Shown here: piece by piece, positions 15,870-24,834 of the stretch
How positions within the stretch are numbered: the stretch's first letter is position 1
How the letters are laid out: every line of letters starts with the position of its first letter
NCBI RefSeq assembly: GCF_002242805.1
Contig: NZ_MCGQ01000015.1
Coordinates: 62,001-126,000, forward strand
Reading direction: 5' to 3'
DNA from: Streptomyces diastatochromogenes
Lineage (GTDB): Bacteria; Actinomycetota; Actinomycetes; Streptomycetales; Streptomycetaceae
Length of the DNA: 64,000 nucleotides
Made by a program: the position numbers and the translations under genes
Notes under the pieces: model-generated
Databases searched by the model: none
What the model was told of the DNA's origin: nothing
What the model saw: the letters and a program-made list of their open reading frames with translations, nothing else

Positions 15870-17495
15870 GTGACTGACATGGTGGATCTGATTCCGGCTC
15901 CGGCGCGCTGTTCCTGGAACGCCGCCGGGTACACGAGCCTCGACCGCGATACGGCCCTGGAGGCGCGGGCCGGCACGGAGGGCGTCGCGCGCTGGCTGCG
16001 CACCACGGTCGGTGCCGCGACCGGCCTGCCCTTTCCGGAGGCGGGCGACGGTGCCAACCGCCTCGTGCTGAGCATCGAACCCGACCTGCCCCCGGAGGGC
16101 TACCGCCTGGTCAACGACGACGGCCCGTACCGCATCCAGGGCGGCAGCGCGGCCGGTGTCTTCTGGGGGGCCCAGACCTTCCGGCAACTGCTCGGCCCCG
16201 ACGCGTTCCGCCGGGCGCCGGTGCGGCCGGGGCAGGACTGGGACCTGCCGCAGATCACCGTCGAGGATTCCCCCCGTTTCCGCTGGCGCGGCCTCATGCT
16301 CGACGTCGCCCGGCACTTCATGCCCAAGGAAGGCGTCCTGCGCTACCTGGACCTGATGGCCGCGCACAAACTCAACGTCTTCCACTTCCACCTGACGGAC
16401 GACCAGGGCTGGCGGATCGAGATCCGGCGCCACCCCAGGCTGACCGAGGTCGCCTCCTGGCGGGCGCGGACGAAATTCGGACACCGGGCCTCGCCGCTGT
16501 GGGAGGAGAAGCCGCACGGGGGTTACTACACCCAGGACGACATCCGGGAGATCGTCGCCTACGCCGCCGAGCGGCATATCACCGTCGTCCCGGAAATCGA
16601 CGTACCGGGCCACTCGCAGGCCGCCATCGCCGCGTATCCGGAACTGGGCAACACCGACGTCATCGACACAACCGCCCTGACCGTGTGGGACACCTGGGGG
16701 ATCTCGTCCAACGTACTCGCCCCCACTGACACCACCCTGCGCTTCTACGAGGAGGTGTTCGAGGAAGTCCTGGAGCTGTTCCCCTCGGAGTTCATTCACG
16801 TCGGCGGCGACGAATGCCGCAAGGAGCAGTGGAGCGAGTCGGTGACGGCCAAGACCCGCATCACGGAACTCGGGCTCGCCGACGAGGACGAGTTGCAGTC
16901 CTGGTTCATCGGGCACTTCGACAAGTGGCTCACCGCGCGCGGGCGTCGGCTCATCGGCTGGGACGAGATCCTGGAGGGCGGACTGGCGCCGGGAGCGGCG
17001 GTGTCCTCCTGGCGCGGCTACGGGGGCGGCGTCGCGGCCGCGCGCGCGGGGCACGACGTCGTCATGTGCCCGGAACAGTACGTCTACCTGGACCACCGGC
17101 AGGCCCCGGGCGAGGACGAGCCCGTGCCGATCGGATTCGTGCGCACCCTGGAGGACGTCTACCGGTTCGAGCCCGTTCCGTCCCAGCTCAGCGAGGCGGA
17201 GGCCCGGCACGTGCTGGGCACCCAGGCCAACGTCTGGACCGAGGTGATGGAGGACACCGCGCGCGTGGACTACCAGACCTTCCCCAGGCTGGCCGCCTTC
17301 GCCGAGGTCGCCTGGAGCCGGCTGCCCGCGCCGCAGGAACGGGACTTCGCGGACTTCGAGCGCCGTATGGCCGCCCACTACGGGCAGCTTGACGCCCTCG
17401 GCGTCGCCTACCGGCCGCCCACCGGGCCCCGGCCGTGGCAGCGGCGCCCCGGTGTGCTCGGGCGGCCGCTGGAGGGACCGCCTCCGAACAGATAA
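15870..17495 (+). CDS. GH20 beta-N-acetylhexosaminidase, cytoplasmic
   Basis: The 541-residue product carries the GH20 catalytic signature FIHVGGDECRKEQW with Asp314-Glu315. The (beta/alpha)8 barrel segments FHFHLTDDQGWRIEI and EIDVPGHSQAAI and a GH20b-like N-terminal domain are also present. In this family the aspartate positions the substrate N-acetyl group and the glutamate is the acid/base. There is no signal peptide, so the enzyme should cleave imported chitobiose or other GlcNAc-glycosides inside the cell. It is the last gene of the importer operon. Confidence 0.93.
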   Translation: MTDMVDLIPAPARCSWNAAGYTSLDRDTALEARAGTEGVARWLRTTVGAATGLPFPEAGDGANRLVLSIEPDLPPEGYRLVNDDGPYRIQGGSAAGVFWGAQTFRQLLGPDAFRRAPVRPGQDWDLPQITVEDSPRFRWRGLMLDVARHFMPKEGVLRYLDLMAAHKLNVFHFHLTDDQGWRIEIRRHPRLTEVASWRARTKFGHRASPLWEEKPHGGYYTQDDIREIVAYAAERHITVVPEIDVPGHSQAAIAAYPELGNTDVIDTTALTVWDTWGISSNVLAPTDTTLRFYEEVFEEVLELFPSEFIHVGGDECRKEQWSESVTAKTRITELGLADEDELQSWFIGHFDKWLTARGRRLIGWDEILEGGLAPGAAVSSWRGYGGGVAAARAGHDVVMCPEQYVYLDHRQAPGEDEPVPIGFVRTLEDVYRFEPVPSQLSEAEARHVLGTQANVWTEVMEDTARVDYQTFPRLAAFAEVAWSRLPAPQERDFADFERRMAAHYGQLDALGVAYRPPTGPRPWQRRPGVLGRPLEGPPPNR

Positions 17496-17718
17496 CGGAA
17501 AAACCTCGACAGGATCGCCGAAGAGAGGCAATAAGTACGCACCGGTGATGCCGTGCAAAACGGACCATCTCGCTGGTGAGGTGGGCGAATGCCTCCTAGC
17601 GGACCCCCGCGTTCGGGCCTTGCGAAGATGTGCCAGAGTTGCCACGTCCGCCCTGTGAGCACGTACCGTACGGCCACACAGGTGGGACCAGGTGGGGCAG
17701 CGGGAAGGGGCAGCCGGT

Positions 17719-18612
17719 TTGACCACGCACGCACCGCAGGCGGAGCAGGCCGTCACGCTGCCCACGACACTGGACGAGGCTGTGGCGGCCCTCGCGGCCA
17801 TGCCCACGGCCGTCCCCGTGGCGGGCGGCACCGACCTGATGGCCGCCGTCAACTCCGGTCAGCTCAGGCCCGCCGCCCTGGTGGGCCTCGGCCGGATCAG
17901 CGAGATCCGCGGCTGGCAGTACCAGGACGGCCACGCGCTGCTCGGCGCGGGCCTCACACACGCGCGGATGGGCCGCCCCGACTTCGCGGCCCTGATCCCG
18001 GCGCTCGCCGCCGCCGCGCGCGCCGCGGGCCCGCCGCACATCCGCAACGCGGGCACCCTGGGCGGCAACATCGCCTCGGCCGCCCCCACCGGGGACGCGC
18101 TGCCGGTGCTGGCCGCCCTGGAGGCGACGCTGATCATCGCGGGGCCGGGCGGAGCCCGCCGGGAGATCCCGGTGTCGCACCTGCTGGCCGGCGTGGAGAT
18201 GCTGCGCGGCGGCGAACTCATCGGCTACGTGCGCGTGCCGCTGCTGCACGCCCCGCAGGTCTTCCTGAAGGCGACCGGACGCACCGGCCCGGGCCGCGCG
18301 GTGGCCTCCGTGGCCCTGGTGCTCGACCCGGCCCGGCGCGGGGTGCGGTGTGCCGTCGGTGCCATAGCGCCGATGCCGCTCAGGCCCCTGGAGGCCGAGC
18401 AGTGGGTCGCCGGGCTCATCGACTGGGACAACGACCGCGCACTCGTCCCGGAGGCCCTGAGCGCCTTCGGGGAGTACGTCGCCGCGGCCTGCATCCCCGA
18501 CCCCGCCCCGGAGCCGGACGGTTCCGTGGTCCCGCTTCCGCCCGCCGTACTGCACCTGCGGCGCACCGTCGCCGCGCTGGCCCGACGAGCACTGGGGAGG
18601 GCGCTGTCGTGA
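17719..18612 (+). CDS. FAD-binding subunit of a molybdenum hydroxylase (CoxM/XdhB-like)
   Basis: The product has the FAD-binding fold of xanthine dehydrogenase medium subunits: PVAGGTDLMAAVNSG for the FAD pyrophosphate, and the second motif NAGTLGGNIASAAPTGD. It transfers electrons from the 2Fe-2S subunit to FAD. TTG 17719 is chosen because GGGAAGGGG lies about ten bases upstream. GTG 17692 is the alternative. It begins a five-gene operon in which every junction overlaps by four bases. Length, about 297 residues, is normal. Confidence 0.85.
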   Translation: MTTHAPQAEQAVTLPTTLDEAVAALAAMPTAVPVAGGTDLMAAVNSGQLRPAALVGLGRISEIRGWQYQDGHALLGAGLTHARMGRPDFAALIPALAAAARAAGPPHIRNAGTLGGNIASAAPTGDALPVLAALEATLIIAGPGGARREIPVSHLLAGVEMLRGGELIGYVRVPLLHAPQVFLKATGRTGPGRAVASVALVLDPARRGVRCAVGAIAPMPLRPLEAEQWVAGLIDWDNDRALVPEALSAFGEYVAAACIPDPAPEPDGSVVPLPPAVLHLRRTVAALARRALGRALS

Positions 18613-20165
18613 CCGACGACCAGCACGGAGAGGGCACGCCCCAGGGTGGCGGCCGCTGGAATCCGCTGCCCCAGGGCGACTACGACGACGGCGCCACCGC
18701 CTTCGTCAAGCTCCCCGAGGGCGGCATCGACGCCCTGCTGTCCGGTGACAGCCCCCTGGCCGCGCCCGGCCACGGCTATGTGCCGCCGCAGATAACGGCG
18801 ACCCACGAGGCGAGCGACCCGACCGCCACCGGCACCTGGGCCGTGCCCGCCGACGGTCACCAGTGGCCCGACCCGAACGCCGTGCCCCAGGAGCAGGCGG
18901 CGGACGACCGGTTCACGTACCACCCGGCCGCCACCCAGCAGTGGACCTTCGAGGAGCCCGCGGCCCCGGCCGCGCCCGGGCACGACGTCACCGGGCAGTG
19001 GTCCATCCCGGTCGCCGGCGGGGATATCCCGGACGAATCGGGCGAGTTCACCACTTCCTCGCTGGTCGAGCAGTGGGGCGGCACCCCGCCGGCCACCCTG
19101 CCCGGCGGCGCGCCCGCGCCCTGGGCGACGGAGTCCGCGGGCCGGCCCTGGGGACAGCCGGAGCCCGGCGCCGAACCCCACGCGGCCGACGCGTCCCCGG
19201 CGCCGGAGTACGCCCCCACGGCGCCGTACGCCCCCACGGCACCCGCACAGACCCCTGAGAGCCCCGCTGACGGCCCGGCGCAGCACAGTGAGCCCACGGC
19301 CCGGGCGGCCGCGCAGGAGGCCGCGGAAACGCCGGACACGGCCGACACCGCGCCGGACGCCGTCGGCACGCCGGAGGACGGCGAGGCCGTAGAGCCTGTC
19401 GAGCCCGCGGCGCAGGCCCCGGACCCCGAGGGCCAGGCGGACCCGGCGGCCGCCGAGCAGGACGCCCCCGAGGACCCCGCCCAGGCCGCCCAAGGACCGA
19501 ACGACGACCACCCCCTCGCCTCCTACGTCCTGCGCGTCAACGGGGCCGAACGGCCCGTCACCGACGCCTGGATCGGCGAGTCCCTGCTGTACGTCCTCAG
19601 GGAGCGGCTCGGCCTCGCCGGGGCCAAGGACGGCTGCTCGCAGGGCGAGTGCGGCGCCTGCAACGTGCAGGTGGACGGGCGCCTGGTGGCCTCCTGCCTG
19701 GTCCCGGCGGTCACCGCGGCCGGTGCCGAGGTCCGTACCGTCGAGGGCCTGGCCGTCGACGGGCAGCCCTCCGACGTGCAGCGGGCGCTCGCCCGGTGCG
19801 GTGCCGTGCAGTGCGGATTCTGCGTGCCGGGCATGGCGATGACCGTGCACGACCTGCTGGAGGGCAACCCGGCGCCGACCGAGCTGGAGACCCGGCAAGC
19901 CCTGTGCGGCAACCTGTGCCGCTGCTCCGGCTACCGGGGCGTCCTGGACGCCGTCAAGGAGGTCGTCGCCGAACGCGAGGCGCACGCCGCCGGCGACGTT
20001 GAGACGGACGGGGACGAGGCACGTATTCCGCACCAGGCGGGCCCGGGCTCCGGCGGCGTCAACCCGTCGGCGTTCGAGGCACATGGTCTCTTCGACAGCC
20101 CCGGCACCTTCGGTACACCGGGACCGCACGATCAGCAGTACGGCCAGGACGGAGGCCAGGGGTGA
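18609..20165 (+). CDS. 2Fe-2S subunit of a molybdenum hydroxylase with a long disordered N-terminus
   Basis: The last 215 residues form a standard iron-sulfur subunit. Cys343, Cys348 and Cys351 with Cys363 bind the plant-type cluster, and CGFCVPGM and CGNLCRCSGY the second cluster. Usual family members have about 160 residues. Here about 305 residues of Pro/Ala/Glu/Asp-rich low-complexity sequence precede the ferredoxin domain, and a 45-residue Gly-rich tail follows. The GTG overlaps the preceding stop codon by four bases. The extension has no recognisable domain and may tether the complex or a partner. Confidence 0.85.
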   Translation: MTDDQHGEGTPQGGGRWNPLPQGDYDDGATAFVKLPEGGIDALLSGDSPLAAPGHGYVPPQITATHEASDPTATGTWAVPADGHQWPDPNAVPQEQAADDRFTYHPAATQQWTFEEPAAPAAPGHDVTGQWSIPVAGGDIPDESGEFTTSSLVEQWGGTPPATLPGGAPAPWATESAGRPWGQPEPGAEPHAADASPAPEYAPTAPYAPTAPAQTPESPADGPAQHSEPTARAAAQEAAETPDTADTAPDAVGTPEDGEAVEPVEPAAQAPDPEGQADPAAAEQDAPEDPAQAAQGPNDDHPLASYVLRVNGAERPVTDAWIGESLLYVLRERLGLAGAKDGCSQGECGACNVQVDGRLVASCLVPAVTAAGAEVRTVEGLAVDGQPSDVQRALARCGAVQCGFCVPGMAMTVHDLLEGNPAPTELETRQALCGNLCRCSGYRGVLDAVKEVVAEREAHAAGDVETDGDEARIPHQAGPGSGGVNPSAFEAHGLFDSPGTFGTPGPHDQQYGQDGGQG

Positions 20166-22471
20166 GCAACGAAGCCGCCACCGCGACCACCGCGGCGGAA
20201 GCGGCCCCGGCCGCCGAGCCGCTGCCGCACGGCCTCGGCGCCTCGCTTCCGCACGCCGACGCCCGCGCCAAGACCGAGGGCACCTTCCCGTACGCGGCCG
20301 ACCTGTGGGCCGAGGGCCTGCTGTGGGCGGCCGTCCTGCGCTCCCCGCACGCACACGCGCGCATCGTGTCCATCGACACCACCCACGCGCGCGAGATGCC
20401 CGGCGTACGGGCCGTCATCACCCACGAGGACGTGCCGGGGACCCCGCGCCACGGCCGGGGCACCCCCGACCGCCCGGTGTTCGCCGCCGAGGTCGTGCGC
20501 CACCACGGCGAGCCCATCGCGGCCGTCGCCGCCGACCACCCGGACACCGCCCGGATGGCCGCCGCCGCCGTCATCGTCGAGTACGAGGTACTCGACCCGG
20601 TCACCGACCCGGAGCAGGCCTTCGAGGCCGAACCCCTGCACCCCGACGGCAACCTGATCCGGCACATCCCGCTGCGCCACGGCGACCCGGACGCGGTCGG
20701 CGAGGTCGTCGTCGAGGGCCTGTACCGCATCGGCCGCCAGGACCCGGCCCCCATCGGCGCCGAGGCCGGTCTCGCGGTGCCGCGCCCCGACGGCGGCGTG
20801 GAGCTGTACCTGGCCTCCACCGACCCGCACTCCGACCGCAACACCGCCGCGGCCTGCTACGGCCTGTCCCCCGATCGGGTGAAGATCGTCGTCACCGGGG
20901 TGCCCGGCGCCACCGCCGACCGCGAGGACCAGGGCTTCCAGCTCCCGCTCGGCCTGCTCGCCCTCAAGACCGGCTGCCCGGTGAAGCTCACGGCCACCCG
21001 CGAGGAGTCCTTCCTCGGCCACGCCCACCGCCACCCGACCCTGCTGCGCTACCGCCACCACGCCGACGCCGACGGCAGGCTGGTGAAGGTCGAGGCGCAG
21101 ATCCTCCTCGACGCGGGCCCTTACGCCGACACCTCCGCCGAGTCCCTCGCCGCCGCCGTCTCCTTCGCCTGCGGCCCCTACGTCGTCCCGAACGCCTTCA
21201 TCGAGGGCTGGGCCGTACGCACCAACAACCCGCCCTCCGGCCATGTGCGCGGCGAGGGTGCCATGCAGGTGTGCGCCGCCTACGAGGCGCAGATGGACAA
21301 GCTCGCGAAGAAACTCGGCCAGGACCCGGCCGAGCTGCGCCTGCGCAACGCGCTCGCGACCGGCGACGTCCTGCCGATCGGCCAGACGGTCACCTGCCCG
21401 GCGCCGGTGGCCGAACTCCTCCAGGCGGTCCGCGACTTCCCCCTCCCCGCCCTGCCCAAGGACACGCCCGAGGAGGAGTGGCTGCTGCCCGGCGGCCCCG
21501 AGGGCGCGGGCGAACCGGGCGCGGTGCGCCGGGGCGTCGGCTACGGCCTGGGCATGGTGCACATGCTCGGCGCGGAGGGCGCCGACGAGGTCTCCACGGC
21601 GACCGTGAAGGTCCACGACGGCGTCGCGACCGTGCTGTGCGCGGCCGTGGAGACGGGCCAGGGCTTCACCACCCTCGCCCGCCAGATCGTCCAGGACACG
21701 CTCGGCATCGACGAGGTGCACGTGGCACCGGTCGACACCGACCAGCCCCCGGCGGGCGCGGGCTGCCGCGGCCGCCACACCTGGGTCTCCGGCGGCGCGG
21801 TGGAACGCGCGGCCAGGATGGTCCGGACCCAACTGCTGCAGCCCCTGGCGCACAAGTTCGGCATGTCGACGGAGCTGCTCCAGATCACCGACGGCAAGAT
21901 CACCTCGTACGACGGCGTGCTCTCGACGACCGTCACCGAGGCCCTGGACGGCAAGGAGCTGTGGGCCACCGCCCAGTGCCGCCCGCACCCCACCGAGCCG
22001 CTGAACGCCGAGGGCCAGGGCGACGCCTTCGTCGGCCTCGCCTTCTGCGCGATCCGCGCGGTGGTGGACGTGGACATCGAACTCGGCTCGGTCCGGGTGG
22101 TCGAGCTGGCGGTCGCCCAGGACGTGGGCCGGGTGCTGAACCCGGCGCAGCTGGTCTCGCGCATCGAGGCGGGCGTCACCCAGGGCGTGGGCATCGCGCT
22201 GACGGAGAACCTCCGCACCCCGCGCGGCCTGATCCGGCACCCCGACCTCACGGGGTACGCGCTCCCCACCGCCCTGGACGCGCCGGACATCCGGATCGTG
22301 AAGCTGGTCGAGGAACGGGACGTGGTCGCCCCCTTCGGCGCCAAGTCGGTCAGCGCGGTCCCGGTGGTGACGTCACCGGCGGCCATCGCCTCGGCCGTCC
22401 GCGCGGCCACCGGCCGCCCGGTCAACCGCCTCCCGATCCGCCCGCAGGCCGCGGTGGTGACACCGCAGTGA
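20162..22471 (+). CDS. molybdopterin-binding subunit homologue with altered active site
   Basis: The 769-residue product aligns with xanthine dehydrogenase large subunits (ASLPHADARAKTEGTFPYAADL, ETGQGFTTLARQIVQDTLGI, LNAEGQGDAFVGLAF). The C-terminal segment normally reading GAKGVGExP reads GAKSVSAVP here, so the catalytic glutamate is alanine at residue 732. The usual GGGFGGK cofactor motif is also replaced (VTGVPGATADREDQGF). The enzyme may be inactive or use a different chemistry. The GTG overlaps the previous stop codon, so it is co-translated with the two partner subunits. Confidence 0.8.
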   Translation: MSNEAATATTAAEAAPAAEPLPHGLGASLPHADARAKTEGTFPYAADLWAEGLLWAAVLRSPHAHARIVSIDTTHAREMPGVRAVITHEDVPGTPRHGRGTPDRPVFAAEVVRHHGEPIAAVAADHPDTARMAAAAVIVEYEVLDPVTDPEQAFEAEPLHPDGNLIRHIPLRHGDPDAVGEVVVEGLYRIGRQDPAPIGAEAGLAVPRPDGGVELYLASTDPHSDRNTAAACYGLSPDRVKIVVTGVPGATADREDQGFQLPLGLLALKTGCPVKLTATREESFLGHAHRHPTLLRYRHHADADGRLVKVEAQILLDAGPYADTSAESLAAAVSFACGPYVVPNAFIEGWAVRTNNPPSGHVRGEGAMQVCAAYEAQMDKLAKKLGQDPAELRLRNALATGDVLPIGQTVTCPAPVAELLQAVRDFPLPALPKDTPEEEWLLPGGPEGAGEPGAVRRGVGYGLGMVHMLGAEGADEVSTATVKVHDGVATVLCAAVETGQGFTTLARQIVQDTLGIDEVHVAPVDTDQPPAGAGCRGRHTWVSGGAVERAARMVRTQLLQPLAHKFGMSTELLQITDGKITSYDGVLSTTVTEALDGKELWATAQCRPHPTEPLNAEGQGDAFVGLAFCAIRAVVDVDIELGSVRVVELAVAQDVGRVLNPAQLVSRIEAGVTQGVGIALTENLRTPRGLIRHPDLTGYALPTALDAPDIRIVKLVEERDVVAPFGAKSVSAVPVVTSPAAIASAVRAATGRPVNRLPIRPQAAVVTPQ

Positions 22472-22593
22472 CCACGCCTCCCGAGGAACAGCGCTACGAA
22501 CCCCCGCCCGGCGTGGGCAAGTTGTTCCTGTGGATCCTGCTGTTCGCCGTGGCGGCACTGGCGGTCGTCCTGGGCGGCATCTACTTCACATGA
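22468..22593 (+). CDS. 41-residue single-pass membrane protein
   Basis: A GTG overlapping the previous stop codon by four bases opens a 41-codon frame. The protein has a polar Pro/Glu-rich head (TTPPEEQRYEPPPGVGK) and one hydrophobic helix (LFLWILLFAVAALAVVLGG). Its stop codon overlaps the next ATG. The unbroken chain of overlaps is the main evidence that it is real. It may anchor the hydroxylase complex at the membrane. No homologue was recognised. Confidence 0.7.
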   Translation: MTTPPEEQRYEPPPGVGKLFLWILLFAVAALAVVLGGIYFT

Positions 22594-23126
22594 GGGACGG
22601 GGTCGTCGTCATCACCGGGGTGATGGCGTCCGGCAAATCGACGGTCGCGCAGCTCCTGGCCGAGAGGCTCCCGCGCGCGGCACACGTCCGGGGCGACGCG
22701 TTCCGCCGCATGATCGTCTCGGGCAGGCGCGAGTACGCCCCCGGAGCCGGCTCCGACGACGAGGCGACGGCCCAACTCCATCTGCGCCACCGGCTGTCGG
22801 CGGCCGCGGCGGACTCGTACGCGGAGGCGGGTTTCACGGCCGTCGTCCAGGACGTCCTGCTGGGCGAGCGGTTGACGACGTACACCGGCCTGATCCGCAC
22901 CCGCCCGCTGTACGTGGTCGTCCTGGCGCCCCGCCCCGAGGCGGTGGCGACACGCGAAGCCGGGCGCCCGAAGACCGGCTACGGCGCATGGACGCCGGTG
23001 GCCCTGGACGAGGAACTGCGCCTGCGCACCCCGCGCATCGGCCTGTGGCTGGACAGCTCGGAGTGGACCCCGGCGGAGACCGTGGACGCGATCCTGGCCG
23101 GCACGGAACGCGCGAGGCTCGCCTGA
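22590..23126 (+). CDS. P-loop kinase / phosphotransferase-like protein
   Basis: The 178-residue product begins with a Walker A motif GVMASGKSTV (residues 9-18) and has the compact layout of chloramphenicol-phosphotransferase and AAA_33-type small-molecule kinases (HVRGDAFRRMIVSG, VVQDVLLGERL, LDSSEWTPAETVDAIL). It overlaps the preceding small gene by four bases and ends the operon. It could phosphorylate a small substrate of the pathway. The substrate is unknown and the kinase call rests on the fold pattern. Confidence 0.7.
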   Translation: MRDGVVVITGVMASGKSTVAQLLAERLPRAAHVRGDAFRRMIVSGRREYAPGAGSDDEATAQLHLRHRLSAAAADSYAEAGFTAVVQDVLLGERLTTYTGLIRTRPLYVVVLAPRPEAVATREAGRPKTGYGAWTPVALDEELRLRTPRIGLWLDSSEWTPAETVDAILAGTERARLA

Positions 23127-23268
23127 CGTCCTTAATCCAAGGGCGTTGTCAGTGGTGCGGCGTAGTGTTCTGGGCAGTGGGGGACGGCCGTTTCCGGAGG
23201 GAAGCCGGAGGACGGCCGGGCATGCCCAGCCCAGGGACCGACGCACCGAGGAAGATCGCGGGGGAGCG

Positions 23269-24429
23269 ATGAGCACGACCGATGCCGGGGTGCCGGCGAT
23301 CACGCTGACCGAGGCGGAGCTGGACCGGTACGTCACGCACGCGCCGACACGCGGCCTGCTCGCGGGCCCCGGACTGCCCACGGACACCGACCTGTTGACG
23401 TTCTCCCCGCTCCGCACACACGGCCTGCGCACCCTCGGCGACGCCACGGACGGCCCCTTCCGCCTGGCGGAGGGGCTGCGCAACCGCCTGGTGATAGGCG
23501 AACTCCTCAACCCCGCGGGCATGGAGCGCGAGTCGATCCTGCTCGACGGGGACACGGGCGAGATCACGACGGCCTACCTCTTCGACCCGTCCGGCTCCCG
23601 CCCCTTCGCCCCGTCCCTGGACACCCTCCTGCGCTTCGCCGCCGTCACCGAGGAACTGGCAGGTCTGCGCGGCCGTTTCGCCGCCCTGTCGGGCCAGTAC
23701 GGCCCCAAGACGGTGACCGAGGCCTCCCGCCGCCTCCTCGCGCTCTTCGAGGAGGACACGAACGGCGAGGTCCCGCCGTACTGGAAGACGGCGGCCCTGA
23801 TCCGCCCGCTCGCCCTCATCGCCGGCCCCGGCACGGCGTCCGGCCTCACCCTGGACGTCCCGGCCCGCGTCCTGGACCAGGAGTTCGGCCACGGCCGGGT
23901 GGCCCGCTTCGAGGAGGTCGACTTCCCCACCACGCTCACCCACGAGCCGACCCGCCGTTTCCTGCGCGAGACGGGCCTGCCGGAGGAGGCGGTCCTCTTC
24001 CACGCCGACACGGACGTCCCGCTGCCCACCCTCACCGAGTACTACACCGGAGAACGCGCCGGCGAGTACCCCCTGGAGGACCTCCCCGCCCACTCCGACC
24101 ACCTGATCCGCCTCGGCTACCTGGTCGAGGACAACAGCCTGGTGATCGACGGCAGAACGGGCGCGATCCTCACCTTCAGCGAGCCGGAGGCAACGCTCTA
24201 CCCCCTGAACACCGACGTCTCCACCCTGGCCTTCACCCTCTGGCTCCTGCACCACGAGCGCACCATCGACGAACACCTGGGCAACGAACTGACGACGGAC
24301 GCGTACGACCAGCTGGCCGCGGCGATGATCCAGACCCTGACGTCGATAGACCCGACGGCCCTGTCCCCGGCCACCGACTGGCACTACTGGACGGAACTGT
24401 TCCAGGACGAGGCGGGCGGGGTGCTCTGA
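23269..24429 (+). CDS. tandem SUKH-4 domain protein
   Basis: The 386-residue product shows two SUKH-4-like halves. Residues 20-150 contain TRGLLAGPGLPTDTDLLTFSPL and LVIGELL...ILLDGDTGEI, and residues 235-365 contain TRRFLRETGLPEEAVLFHADTD and LIRLGYLVEDNSLVIDGRTGAIL. SUKH proteins are mainly immunity proteins against polymorphic toxins. No toxin gene lies nearby, so this is an orphan. The ATG follows GGGGGAG. Confidence 0.72.
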   Translation: MSTTDAGVPAITLTEAELDRYVTHAPTRGLLAGPGLPTDTDLLTFSPLRTHGLRTLGDATDGPFRLAEGLRNRLVIGELLNPAGMERESILLDGDTGEITTAYLFDPSGSRPFAPSLDTLLRFAAVTEELAGLRGRFAALSGQYGPKTVTEASRRLLALFEEDTNGEVPPYWKTAALIRPLALIAGPGTASGLTLDVPARVLDQEFGHGRVARFEEVDFPTTLTHEPTRRFLRETGLPEEAVLFHADTDVPLPTLTEYYTGERAGEYPLEDLPAHSDHLIRLGYLVEDNSLVIDGRTGAILTFSEPEATLYPLNTDVSTLAFTLWLLHHERTIDEHLGNELTTDAYDQLAAAMIQTLTSIDPTALSPATDWHYWTELFQDEAGGVL

Positions 24430-24432
24430 GGG

Positions 24433-24735
24433 TCACTCCAGGCAGATCTCCACGCAGGTCTTGTGCGGAGCCTCTCCGACCCACTTGCAGCAGGCCGAGT
24501 GATGCGAGCGCACGGACTCGTCGTCGCGCTCGCGAAACTCGGTGATGATCTGACCGTCCTCGACGCGGGACACCCCGATCTGCTTCTCGAAGTCGATCTG
24601 CATGATGTCGTGCTCGAGCCTCATGCAGGACACCGCGTATCTACGGGCGGCGTCAGGGTATTTGCCGAACACCTCGTCGATCGCGGCGAAGAACTCAGGA
24701 TCTCGCTCAGGTCCGCAAGCAGGCTTCGTGGCCAT
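24433..24735 (-). CDS. small Cys/His-rich protein of unknown function
   Basis: The 100-residue product contains six cysteines (PACGP, SCMRL, SACCKW, TCVE, ICLE) and a His-His pair (SHHSACC), which suggests a bound metal. No family was recognised. ATG 24735 is preferred because GAGG lies six bases upstream. ATG 24741 would overlap that site. The gene is convergent with the SUKH gene, with a three-base gap. Confidence 0.55.
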   Translation of the reverse strand: MATKPACGPERDPEFFAAIDEVFGKYPDAARRYAVSCMRLEHDIMQIDFEKQIGVSRVEDGQIITEFRERDDESVRSHHSACCKWVGEAPHKTCVEICLE

Positions 24736-24834
24736 GGTCATCCTCGGGATCGGAGTCAGCGGGACGTAACTCGCTTGACGGTGTCGGCGCCGGTACGGGT
24801 CGCGCGGTAGACACCGGGCCGGCCCCGGGTGTGC

